DNA from: Endotrypanum monterogeii
Taxonomy: Eukaryota; Euglenozoa; Kinetoplastea; Trypanosomatida; Trypanosomatidae
Assembly (NCBI GenBank): GCA_000333855.2
Contig: CM007318.1
Coordinates: forward strand, 947,605 to 1,011,604
Reading direction: 5' to 3'
DNA length: 64,000 nt
Shown here: piece by piece, positions 46,003-55,550 of the stretch
How positions within the stretch are numbered: position 1 is the stretch's first letter
Layout: each line of letters begins with the position of its first letter
The notes under the pieces: model-generated
Database searches by the model: none
Told to the model about the DNA's origin: nothing
What the model saw: the letters and a program-made list of their open reading frames with translations, nothing else
Made by a program: the position numbers and the translations under genes

Positions 46003-47070
46003 GTTATAGACGTACATCAAACGCATATGTAGGAATGCCTCTTCTTTTTTTTTTTTGGGAGGGATTTTTTTTTTTGTATCCCTGCTTGTGCACCGCTGTG
46101 GGTGTGCCTCTGCGTGTGGGGGAGGGGCTCTCTTACTTGCGTAGGTTCTCGAAGGTGCTTATGGTCCGTTTTTTTAGTCTATCTAAGGAAAGCACCTCCT
46201 TTGAGGGATCGGCGAACAATGCCTCATCATCATCACAGCTTTGCGTGCTGTGCACTTAGTTTGGTTCACTGCCTCTTTTCTCGCGTTTTAGCGTCTGCCC
46301 CCCCCCTCTCCGCCAAAGCACGCAAGCAGAGTCACCTTTTCTTTTTAATTATTTCTTCCCCTCGATAACGCCGCGTGCTTTTCTCGTCCTCCCTTTTTCT
46401 ACCCTACGAAATGGGGCTTGCGGAAAAGACACGCGCACAAAGGGCGTAGATATTTATGTCGCAGTGGATGGTCGGAATCGCTGTTTTTATCGTGTTGCCG
46501 TCGTCTATGCTGTCTATTGTGACACTGCGCTATCATGTTTCTCTCTCCATTCTCAAGTCACATGTCTTTTTGTCGTCATTCTTCCTTTCTCTTAAGTCAA
46601 GCGTTGCACGGTTTGTGCAGAGGAGAGGCACAGACAAATCGCCTAAAGCATTTACCTTTTCCTTCTCTCCTTCACAGGGGCCCACACAACTGTTTTTTTT
46701 TTCATGTGATCGTTTAACTTCATCTCCCGAGACTTAGACTTCCAACTACCACAGACTTTTGGTGTGAGTACATGCGTTCCATTACACCCTCTCTGCTTTT
46801 TTTCCGCTTTACCGGTTGGCTTGTAGTTGAGCCGCATAGATAACCACCCGCACCGCGCTGCTGAGGTTTTTTTTTTCCTCACATTTCAGCCCAATTAAAA
46901 AAAAAAACCGGTTGATTCCTTGTTTTACGAATACATTGGAATTAGCTCTCTGCCTCCGAGTTGCATCGCGCCTCCCTGCACCTCAAGTGCGAGAATTGTT
47001 CGTGGCAGAGAGACTACAGAGGCACTCACGTTGTTGAGGCTGATCACCCCCCACCATCCTACACTCGCGG
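46003..47070 (+). other. Intergenic spacer, 1.1 kb
   Basis: No gene seen. The tract GTTTTTTTTTTCCTCACATTTCAG with AG at 46,888-46,889 is a textbook-like splice acceptor, leaving a leader of about 180 bases for the next gene. Confidence 0.6.
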
Positions 47071-48783
47071 ATGACTTCTGCGCGGCGTGTAGGCAACGCC
47101 GTAGATGACGAGCTCGAGTTTCATGAAAGTCGGCATGATCTTCTGAGGACTATGCTGGCACCAGACCTCCACCGAAATCTTCCGCGCCATTTTTTGAGTG
47201 ACGTGAAACAGCCAAATTCGGTGCCACTTCGGGTACCATCTCGAAACACGTTGCCGTCTTCTCCTTATCGAACACCGCAATGGGCTGAGCTAAGAGATTG
47301 CATGCGTGATGTGTGGTCACCGCCTAACCCCGATGCAGATCAGTTTCCCGTCACTGCACCGCAAACAGCATCACTCCCGTACGCGCCATGTACAAGTGGT
47401 TTTGTAGCAGAGCATGAGGTGGTACAGCGCCTCGCCGATCTTTCGCAGGCCTCTGATGTCGACCCGGAGACTGTGGCTGCTGCTCTGCGAGAAGCAGAGA
47501 GCGTGTTGGAGATTTCTGTAGATCCTGTCACACCTCAGATGTACTCACGCCGCCTAAGCTCGGCGACCTCTGAGCGCTCTTCAGATAAGGGGCATGCATT
47601 TCCACACCGCAGACGAGCGACATCATCTCTCACCGCGCCTGCTGCTAGGCATCTAGACGATAGGGTGGCGCATCAGTGGCTGCGGTGCGACGGTGCTCGC
47701 CACCAGGAACGACATCATCGGTTCCGCTCTTGCGACGAAGGCTGTATGCTTTCCTCCGACCGCATCATCACCACCCCCGAGCTAGAGACGACGACTGGCT
47801 GCCATAGCTCCTCTCCGTGGGGTGATCCAGCCCCGACTCCGGTCATTTCAGGGTCACAGGCGCTGCCGTACTCCGTTCCTTCAGGTGTGGATATACCAGC
47901 TGGCAGCCCCTCCAGCTTCGTTGCGTCTACCAAAATTGCGGATGCGGTTGACCCCACCATGCCTTGGTACGATGTCTATTATGGCTGGATGCTCTACTAT
48001 CAGCAGCTCTACGCTGCTCAGGTGCTACAGGGACGACGCCGGCAACGCGCAAGACGCGGGAAAAGGGAGGGTAGCCACCGTAACCACAGCGGGTCTGCTG
48101 CCCCTGGCGAAACCAGTGCAGGGAAGGGGGTGTCGATTCAACAGGAAGAATACACTGAACACGCCAATGTTCGTGGTCACGTACGCTCAGCGACGCCCCC
48201 AGGTCGTGTTGGCGAGTTTGACGAGGGAAATGGGGGTATCATTGAGACTTCAGGATCCATGTATACGCACCCGATCCGCCACAGTCGCTCCACCTCTGTG
48301 CAACAACCAGACCTGGAATCCCGGGCGTCAGGAACGCGACGGCTGGTGGGTGAGGAGAGGACGAGGGACGTCGAAGAAGCGGCACGTATTCGCGCAGAGA
48401 TGCGCCGACTCGAGGAGAAGTACGAGGCTATGTCATCTTGGCTGGCCAGTAAGGAGGAAGAGGAGACGCGGGCCCTTAACCCCTCCGTTCGTGGCACCAG
48501 GCGCGCCGCTCTTGTGTCGGGTACAGGTGGAGCGTTTCATAGATCGAAGTCAGCGATGTCTGTTGCGTCAGGGCCTCCTCGCTCCCAGCGTGGCAAGTGG
48601 TTTGGACGCCGTGGTGATATCGATTCAACGTCGCGCCGGAATTCCCTACTCCCCGCCGACACGTGGGAGGCACTCTCGCAACGTCAGCACAAGGGAAAGC
48701 TATCCCGTGTGGTGCGTGTCCGCACAGCTTCCGAGTCGTTGCCGCAGCGATTGTCAAGCTCGAAATCGAAGTGGCGGCACTGA
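47071..48783 (+). CDS. Hypothetical low-complexity protein
   Basis: A 570-residue protein I do not recognise. It is rich in Arg, Ser and Pro, and probably largely disordered. Visible landmarks are an aromatic cluster PWYDVYYGWMLYYQQLY at 298-314 and a Glu/Arg-rich short coiled coil at about 433-470 (EEAARIRAEMRRLEEKYEAM). The C-terminus is strongly basic (SSSKSKWRH). There are no membrane segments or enzyme motifs. The overlapping +1 frame (47,822-48,847) is long but lacks the compositional order of this one. The coding call rests on frame length, position between probable splice signals, and the conserved-looking aromatic cluster. Confidence 0.8.
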   Translation: MTSARRVGNAVDDELEFHESRHDLLRTMLAPDLHRNLPRHFLSDVKQPNSVPLRVPSRNTLPSSPYRTPQWAELRDCMRDVWSPPNPDADQFPVTAPQTASLPYAPCTSGFVAEHEVVQRLADLSQASDVDPETVAAALREAESVLEISVDPVTPQMYSRRLSSATSERSSDKGHAFPHRRRATSSLTAPAARHLDDRVAHQWLRCDGARHQERHHRFRSCDEGCMLSSDRIITTPELETTTGCHSSSPWGDPAPTPVISGSQALPYSVPSGVDIPAGSPSSFVASTKIADAVDPTMPWYDVYYGWMLYYQQLYAAQVLQGRRRQRARRGKREGSHRNHSGSAAPGETSAGKGVSIQQEEYTEHANVRGHVRSATPPGRVGEFDEGNGGIIETSGSMYTHPIRHSRSTSVQQPDLESRASGTRRLVGEERTRDVEEAARIRAEMRRLEEKYEAMSSWLASKEEEETRALNPSVRGTRRAALVSGTGGAFHRSKSAMSVASGPPRSQRGKWFGRRGDIDSTSRRNSLLPADTWEALSQRQHKGKLSRVVRVRTASESLPQRLSSSKSKWRH

Positions 48784-49589
48784 CGGTGTGTGGATGGTGA
48801 CTGCATTGCTCCTTCTCCGCGTGCAGTGTTTCCGTGGTGTAGCGTAGCGTCCCACGGTCACTGATATATGCAGACGGTAGAGAAAATGAGATGCAGAGGT
48901 TTGTTTTCTCACCGCCGTAGTCCATCTCGTTCTCTCTCCCTCACCCTTCACTACACCTACGCGCACATGAGCAGAGCTGAGGGAGGAGTACAGGAAAGAG
49001 TCATTTCGGAATGGGATTTTCAGCGATTGCAACAGGGCTTCACGGACTACTCGGCGTCTTTTTGATCAAGTGTAACGCGAAGTCTCCCACCTTCCCCCCG
49101 AAAAAGATGCGTTTCGCCATTAGAGATTATATATATATATATATATTTTCAAATACGTCGCCTTTGTCATGTGGCCCACGGCACCCGTCTACCGTGACAG
49201 GGAGGTTGTCTTTTGGTCCATCTCCGCCTCCACTTTTCATTTCCCTTCGGCTTTGCAATTCCATCCCTGCTTTCCTTGCAAATGTTCATCATGAGCCTCT
49301 GTCACTGTCCTCCTCCTCCTCCTCCTCCCTGACTCATCCCCTACGCATCATCGGCCAAATCCACAAAAATGGAGGTTAATTTCGGAAAAATAAGGATCTC
49401 ATTTGAGTGTGTTCCTGCAACATTTCCTTCCAAGCCGCTTCTTTGACAGCTTCTGTTCCTCTTCTGTACCATTGCTGCTGCTGCTGAGTTTTCTCTGTTG
49501 CTACCCGGCTTCGCTCTCGACGATATTTTATTTTCGTGTCTCCTCGCGTGAGAGCATCTTTGTCTCATCGTGATTTTACCCGCACCGTC
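48784..49589 (+). other. Intergenic spacer, 0.8 kb
   Basis: No gene seen. It holds a (TA)n tract at about 49,128-49,146 and a (CTC)n-like tract near 49,308-49,328. Pyrimidine-rich sequence at about 49,420-49,485 with AGs near 49,449 and 49,488 probably supplies the eIF3g splice acceptor. Confidence 0.6.
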
Positions 49590-50360
49590 ATGTCAAACTG
49601 GGCTGATACTGCGCAGGACGAGGAACAGTTCCAGGCAGCGTACGCTTCCGATGAGACCGGCAGCTACGCATCTGAGTGCGAGGATCTAAGGCCGTCATGG
49701 GATACTGCCAAGACAGAGGCCACCTTCGAGGTGGACGCTGATGGCAACCGCTTTGAGGTGCTGCGGAAGGTGCGCACGTACCACGTGGATCGGCCCGTCA
49801 CGATGGCGGACATTCGCGCGAAGCTCGTCCACTTCGGCAAGGGCAAGGGCGACCAGAACACCCTCGTATCCGCGGAGCCACCGCTGGCTCTCGAGATGGG
49901 CTCTGTTGATCAGTTCGAGCGCGAGAGCCGTGCTGAGGTGAAGCGAATGATCCACGAGACTAGTGGTGTCGATGTCGTCGTCAAGGACGAGCACCTGCGC
50001 GTGGTGCGCGAGCTGGAGGAGAAGGCAAAGAAGGATCCAAAGGTAATGCGCAGCGGCGCTGGCTCCACGTGGGGGGCGGTTGCATCCAAGTCCACCGATA
50101 CCCGCGAGCAGTCTGCCACTGGCATCCGTATTCGCAACCTGTCTGACGACATCACACAGGAGAACCTGTCCCGCATTTTCGAGGGTCGTGGGTGGATCAC
50201 AAAGAACGTTCGTATTCCTCGCGGCGACAACAACCAGTCGCGTGGCTTTGCATTCGTCATTTTCGAGGAATCGTGGATGGCGGATGCAGCAATCAAAGAG
50301 GGAAAGTTTCACTTCAAAAACGTTGTGCTCGACGTCTCGCGTGCGGAGACCCGCACGTAA
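49590..50360 (+). CDS. EIF3G: Translation initiation factor eIF3 subunit g
   Basis: A 256-residue protein; the ATG chosen gives MSNWADTAQDEE, like the SWAD start of eIF3g. Residues about 45-70 (FEVDADGNRFEVLRKVRTYHV) match the eIF3i-binding region. A C-terminal RRM spans about 176-256, with RNP2 IRIRNL at 179-184 and RNP1 RGFAFVIF at 218-225. eIF3g bridges eIF3 to the 40S entry side and mRNA scanning (family knowledge). The CCHC zinc knuckle found between these regions in animal eIF3g is absent: there is a single Cys in the whole protein (C30). The linker is instead a charged helix (RESRAEVKRMIHE, VRELEEKAKKDPK). eIF3g is the best fit; another RRM protein is a minor alternative. Confidence 0.88.
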   Translation: MSNWADTAQDEEQFQAAYASDETGSYASECEDLRPSWDTAKTEATFEVDADGNRFEVLRKVRTYHVDRPVTMADIRAKLVHFGKGKGDQNTLVSAEPPLALEMGSVDQFERESRAEVKRMIHETSGVDVVVKDEHLRVVRELEEKAKKDPKVMRSGAGSTWGAVASKSTDTREQSATGIRIRNLSDDITQENLSRIFEGRGWITKNVRIPRGDNNQSRGFAFVIFEESWMADAAIKEGKFHFKNVVLDVSRAETRT

Positions 50361-52391
50361 GATGCCGACGGGGCTGAACTGTCTCCACCCCTCCTTTTTT
50401 TTTGCTGTTGCAAGCCGACTAATTTATTTCATCGTTTTTTTTTTTCGGTAGGGTGATCTTTTGATGCGCTACTAGTATGCCGATGGGTGGGAAGGCTTCT
50501 TCGAAGCAGTGCCGTATGGGTGTGAGTGTGAGTGTGTGTGTGTTTGTGTTTGTCTCCGTGTGCTGTGCCAGCCTTTCTTTTCACTGGTGATGTACCATGT
50601 GCCTGTAAAGATATATATATATATAATATATAGGGGCAATACTGCGCTTGACTACTTCGCTGTTTAACGTTGTTGCTCGCTCTCTTAACACCCTCTTTTC
50701 TCAATCGTGTGCCAGTGTTTCTATCTGTTAGTGTCTATGGGCACAGGAGTGAGACCTGCGGTCTGTTATGTGAAATGACGGTCGTTTGAGTGGAGTGCTT
50801 TAGGGTGAGGAAAAGGGGGGCGTGGCTAGTAGGTGGAGGAGGAGGGGAGGGGGGCACTCACAGGTGGATGTTCAGGGGCCAGAACTTGTATGTTCGGTTA
50901 CCTCTATGCTGGCGTTGTTCTTGTTGTGTTTTTGTTTTTCCCCCTCATCTGCATGTGCGTGTGTGTGTGTCAAGGAATGGCCACTCCGGCTGCCGTTCCT
51001 TTCTCCCTCTCCCCAGGCTAAGAGTGATCGGGGGAGAGATTTTTTTGTGGGAGGCGGCACACGTCGAATATACACACACGCAGATGAGGGAGCAAACCAC
51101 GTGATTATACTAAAACTAATTGCCACTACAAAAAAAAAAAAATAAAGAGTACGCAATGAAATCCAGAAATATCCACCGTTTCTACAGACAGACCTGCACG
51201 CTTGCCAATACTACGTTGGTAAAAAGAGCTGACTGCGGGGATGGTGGAGTGAAAGCGTGTTGTGCGTGTGTGTGTGTGTGTGAGGAGTTATAGAGGGTCA
51301 GGGCAATGCCGGATCTTACTATAGTCCGGCATCGTACTCGAGTCACGGCTTCTCAAAGGGATAGCGGGGGCGGTCACTCCATGATGCTGTTACGCTGCGT
51401 TGGAGGGGGGTTGTGGGACGCGCAGAGGGGCCGACTCAGGCTCTCATCTGCTGGGAAACATGTCCAAATGGTGGCGTGCTGGCTGGCCATCACCTGCTCA
51501 TCCCCTCTGGATTACATCCTCTGTTGCTTGATCTCACACATCGTGCTCATTGCGCTCTCTCTGCCTCTACGCACATCATGTTTGTCCTCCTGGCTAGCTG
51601 CATGGGCCTCTGACGATTACTACCAATCAGCTGTTTTGCATCTTCTCTATCTTCTTTTTTTTTATTGCATACTCCTCCGTGGCGGTACCAGAAGCGGTGA
51701 CATCTTCAGTTCGGAGGGGGGGGGGGCAAACCAACGCGCACCAAAGGGCGAACGGAAATTCATGTACTAAAAAAAAGAATCGAGAACAAAAAAAATACTA
51801 GGTCACATTAGCCTTTACAGTAGTGGGTACTTACGGGTCTGCGAGAGCACGCGGTCCTTTACGCGTTTGCTTGGGTCTGCGGCACCCAAGGCGCGTACAC
51901 ACACCGTGCCAGACTAGCCTTTTGTGATTTTTTTTTTTTATAGAGTTCCCCAGCGCACAGGGGTCAGTGTTTGAGCTCGTATCTTCCGCCGTGTGTTGTG
52001 TGTGTTGAATTCATTTTGTTTGCCCACCCCATCCAGTCTTTTTTTTTTTTTGAACCCCCGCATGTTCTGCTCCTCTTTCTCTCTGCGCGTAATTCCTCTT
52101 CATTGATTGTGTCCACTTGGCACAAATTGTCGTACTCTTGGAAGGGCAGAGGAGGGCGGGGGGCTCACGCGTGCCGCAGAGCCATCACTGCGCCTCTTGT
52201 TTTTTTTTTCTTTCACAGCGACGCACGTTTTTGTCGTGAACTCTCGATTTCTTATCTGGTTCTCGTAAATTCGATATTTTTTCTTATTACCTTTTTTTTT
52301 TCGGCTTACTTCACTTTTTGCCCTTGGCCATTCTCTCTGGTGGGTTCTAGAACTCTGCTATCCTTTCTAAAAAGACTTGGATCTGGTCAAG
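50361..52391 (+). other. Intergenic spacer, 2.0 kb
   Basis: No gene is accepted. A 154-codon ATG frame at 51,306-51,770 looks like chance. A perfect 6-base stem (GCCGGA, 51,308-51,313, with TCCGGC, 51,325-51,330) lies here. TTTCACAG with AG at 52,217-52,218, and a second pyrimidine tract ending in AG at about 52,349-52,350, are splice-acceptor candidates. Confidence 0.55.
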
Positions 52392-53807
52392 ATGATGGGG
52401 CACTACGTCGAGGGAATCGCCGACAACCTCTCGCGTGAATTCCGCTCCATGACCTCTGGTCGCACCTCACGGTGGTGGTGCTCGAGCAGGGGGCTCGAAG
52501 AAGGATCGCCTCGAGGCTTTTCTCTGGACGACGGCTATGGTGCGTATACTCGGCCGCTACGCTACGGCAGCGGGGGCGGACTGCATCACAATCATTCCAG
52601 GAGAATGGCAGACGAGTCAGCAGGGGAGTATGGGGCGCCCATCTCTCGGTGGGACTCGATATCGACACGTCGTAGGTCAAAAGCAGAACCCGTGAGTGAA
52701 GGTCGAGCTCAATTCGCATCTGAAGACAGCTGGAGACGGGGTGTTGCACTTCACGACCGTCAGAGCAGATCGAGGAAGCAAGGATGGGGTTGGCGCGGTG
52801 GCGACAGGCGACTCGAAGCGTTGTCCTCACCTACCTCGTCGTATGCGTCTTCCTTCACGTCTTCTCACTCAAGCAGGAATTTTGATAGTGCCAGCACCCC
52901 CAGCGAGACGAGATCGTCATGCGAGAGTAGTGCCTACCGCGTTTCGCATGAACGGGCACAGTCGCAGAGGAAGTCCTCGGGGCGAATGACAAACGGAAGT
53001 CTTAGATCATCACTAGGTTGGACACCGGCTGGGCACCATCCTGATGCAAAAAAAATCAGCGAGATCCGGTGGGTTGACGATGGCACGCGGGGCAGGGAGT
53101 CAGAGGGCGCTCCACATAACTTCAACACAAGCTCTCCGTTGCCTGGTTACGTTAACTTGTATGAGGAGGATGTTGGGGTGAACCCAACTATGCAACCCCC
53201 ATCCATTATGTCTACTCAAATGCCTTCGCTACAGCCGAGTAGATTTCTGCAGCGCGTAATTGAGTCTATTGCATACTATCGTGGTATTCCTCCGCCTCCA
53301 TCCGTGCCGCGTGAGGTGATTCTCGCCTTCGACGAATACGTGGCACCTGGGTCCATAATGCTCAAGTTCATCCCGCATGGTCCGCCGCATTTTCGCTTCT
53401 TTATGATTCGATTCCTGAACATATTTTCGGGTACCAATCTCTTTCGCAGTGGTCAGGAGCATCACCACCACCCGACCGGATTGTATGCCGTACTGTCATG
53501 GTACCGTAAGGCGAGCAGTCATCGCATGATTCGCTTCTTGCCGCTTCACAACTTGATACAGGTAAAAGCAGACGGGGAGGGTCACAAGTATGTTCGCCGA
53601 CGCGTGCTGCAGCCCGGCATTTTGCGTGGCCCTTGCTCGGGACTCTTGTCAAACCACGTATCCGCGGAGCGCATTCTACAGTTTCGCTTCTCTTCCCACC
53701 TCTTGCGGGTTGAGGAGACACTGGCTCTCAGGGCAGTCAGCCACACCCAGTACTCCGCGTGGCTTGTAGTGGCATCTTTTATTAGTCAGATTGGTAGCGT
53801 CTACTAG
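52392..53807 (+). CDS. Hypothetical protein with possible C-terminal PH-like domain
   Basis: A 471-residue protein from the first ATG (MMGHYVEGIADN); the frame opens slightly earlier at a TTG. Residues 1 to about 275 are Ser/Arg/Gly-rich and probably disordered, with many phosphorylatable serines. Residues about 280-470 look folded. EYVAPGSIMLKFIPHGPPHFRFFMIRFL is a strand pair, followed by a variable His-rich loop (EHHHHP), GLYAVLSWYRKAS, RMIRFLPLHNLIQVKADGE, RILQFRFSSHLLRVEETLALRAVS and a final amphipathic helix QYSAWLVVASFISQI. This order of strands ending in a helix with a central Trp is the pattern of divergent PH-like domains on many trypanosomatid proteins. The PH-like call is inference; function is unknown. 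Confidence 0.8.
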   Translation: MMGHYVEGIADNLSREFRSMTSGRTSRWWCSSRGLEEGSPRGFSLDDGYGAYTRPLRYGSGGGLHHNHSRRMADESAGEYGAPISRWDSISTRRRSKAEPVSEGRAQFASEDSWRRGVALHDRQSRSRKQGWGWRGGDRRLEALSSPTSSYASSFTSSHSSRNFDSASTPSETRSSCESSAYRVSHERAQSQRKSSGRMTNGSLRSSLGWTPAGHHPDAKKISEIRWVDDGTRGRESEGAPHNFNTSSPLPGYVNLYEEDVGVNPTMQPPSIMSTQMPSLQPSRFLQRVIESIAYYRGIPPPPSVPREVILAFDEYVAPGSIMLKFIPHGPPHFRFFMIRFLNIFSGTNLFRSGQEHHHHPTGLYAVLSWYRKASSHRMIRFLPLHNLIQVKADGEGHKYVRRRVLQPGILRGPCSGLLSNHVSAERILQFRFSSHLLRVEETLALRAVSHTQYSAWLVVASFISQIGSVY

Positions 53808-55550
53808 GGCGGGAGCGAGGCCCTTCGTGCCTGTGATGTGGTGATCACGTGTGGCGATGCTTTTGGGGTGGGTCACGGGTCGGCCGTGAAGGCATTTGCT
53901 CAACGAAATCTCTGCGCATGTTTTTTCTTTTTTTTCCGTGCTTCTTTGGATTCTGTGATACGAGGGCTTATCAATCTCCCCCCGTCGTGCTCATCGCCAG
54001 ATGGTTATTTCTGCTGCTCTTGGCTCATTTTTTTAAAAAGTCATTGTGCATTTTTATCGGTTGAGCTCCACCCTTTCCCTCCGTCTTTTTTTTTTCCCTC
54101 TCTGCCACCGCACCTCCTCAACATTTGACCTTCCTCAAATGTTTACCTAACCTGCATTGCGGGTATCAGGGTTATCAGTTCTGGAGAGGGAGGGACAGAG
54201 ACAAAACAGGTGCTTTTACGGGAAGTGTGATACGTTGTTCCTACAGGGCTGGAGAACTCCACCCGATTCTCGAGCTGTGGTTCGATGGTGGTGGTGGATG
54301 CAAGGGTAAAAGATGGCTTGCTCGAGACGTTCACAGCGATGGGGGATGTTCGAGTGCCACGTCGCGCGACGCTGGTAGGAAGTGCAGAAACACGATTGAT
54401 GCGTCCTCTCTTTTCCTTTTTTTCCATCGATGACGACGTTGGTGAGGCTCTTTGGGCGGCTCTGCCTCTTTTTTTGTTCTTTTCTAACATTTCCAGGATC
54501 AAGTCTTGCCGCTCTTCTGCTGCTATCCTGGACAAATCGTGTCGATTGTCTGAGAGCACATAGACTCGTTTTCTCCCTTCTTCTAAAACTCCGAACACCT
54601 ACAAAAGGTAGTTTGCGCGTTCGACGGACTCCCGTGCAGGGTCGTTGCCCTCTGCTGTTCGCTACCGCGACATGTACGCGGCTCACCTTTTTTTTTCCTT
54701 TTCGTGTTTTTCTCTTTCCTCCCTGTGCTTTTTCTTAATGTGCTATTAATTGTGCTTCTTTTTTTTCCCCCTGCCACTGCGTGTGTGTGTGCGTCTTTTT
54801 TAAATTTATTTTTTTATTTTTGGTCCGACTTGCTAAAGAGGGTTCCTGTACATAATATTCACAGACCAATGAAATTGTATGTACATGAACAGATGCGGGT
54901 GAACACTGCATCCACCTCTTTCTGCTTTCCTCTTTTCACCTCTCCCATCCCCGCCGAAAAAAAAAAAAATTAACAAAAAAATCGAAACAGAAAAGGGAAA
55001 AGTATCCTTTTTGTCTTCCGCTACACCCCCCCCCCCTGAGCATGAGAAGGTGAACGAATGGTACTTGAACCAAAAAATAATAATATTCGCTTCCCTCTAT
55101 TGCACCGCAGCCGATATCCATCTGCCTCACGACACACCGCCTCCGCCGCCGACGCGGGCCAGGCGTCTCGCATGCCTTTGCTCACCTCCTCCCTTCCTTG
55201 GTCAGCGCCAGGCCACAGCCCTATGATACCTTGCACACCATCCCCTCCCATTCACCCTTCCAATGTTTATTCGCAATGAGACATCCGCATCACATCCACT
55301 GCGAACGTGCGCCTTGTGATAAAAATAGGGTTTGTACGGCTGACGCGAGGTGGGTGACGCACAAATTAACCGAAGCAGGGACGAGGAGGAGGGACGCACT
55401 CCACCGAACCTCTTCTTCTATTTCGCATCTTAGGCGTTGCTCCAGTGGGGCCTTCATAGCAACACTCTGGGACTCTCCACATTTTTTATTTCTTGTCACA
55501 TCCCTTATCACTTCAGTATCTAGTAAGAAGAGGTGCGCCTGCATAACGAC
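53808..55550 (+). other. Intergenic spacer, 1.7 kb
   Basis: No gene seen. It contains poly-A/T runs and, at about 55,091-55,257, the short inverted copy of the 40.5 kb repeat. The tract TTTTTTATTTCTTGTCACATCCCTTATCACTTCAG with AG at 55,515-55,516 is a strong splice acceptor, 35 bases before the next ATG. Confidence 0.6.
55091..55257. repeat. Short inverted copy of the 40.5 kb intergenic repeat
   Basis: The reverse complement of this stretch aligns with 40,503-40,850, but lacks the 177 bases at 40,562-40,738. Identity outside the missing block is high by eye (for example GCCGGCGGCGGAGG-type words, GACGCCTGGCCCGCGTCGG and ATAGGGCTGTGGC). The missing block is flanked in the long copy by GCGCTGACC and GCGGTGACC. 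Confidence 0.85.

Noticed and set aside
47822..48847. 341-codon + strand ORF overlapping the gene at 47,071
   Set aside because: It is an alternate frame of a GC-rich gene; the 47,071 frame is longer, starts after a good splice acceptor and has more protein-like composition.
51306..51770. 154-codon ORF beginning at an ATG
   Set aside because: It contains simple-sequence stretches and a hydrophobic tail read from pyrimidine tracts, with no domain. A real gene cannot be excluded but is not supported.
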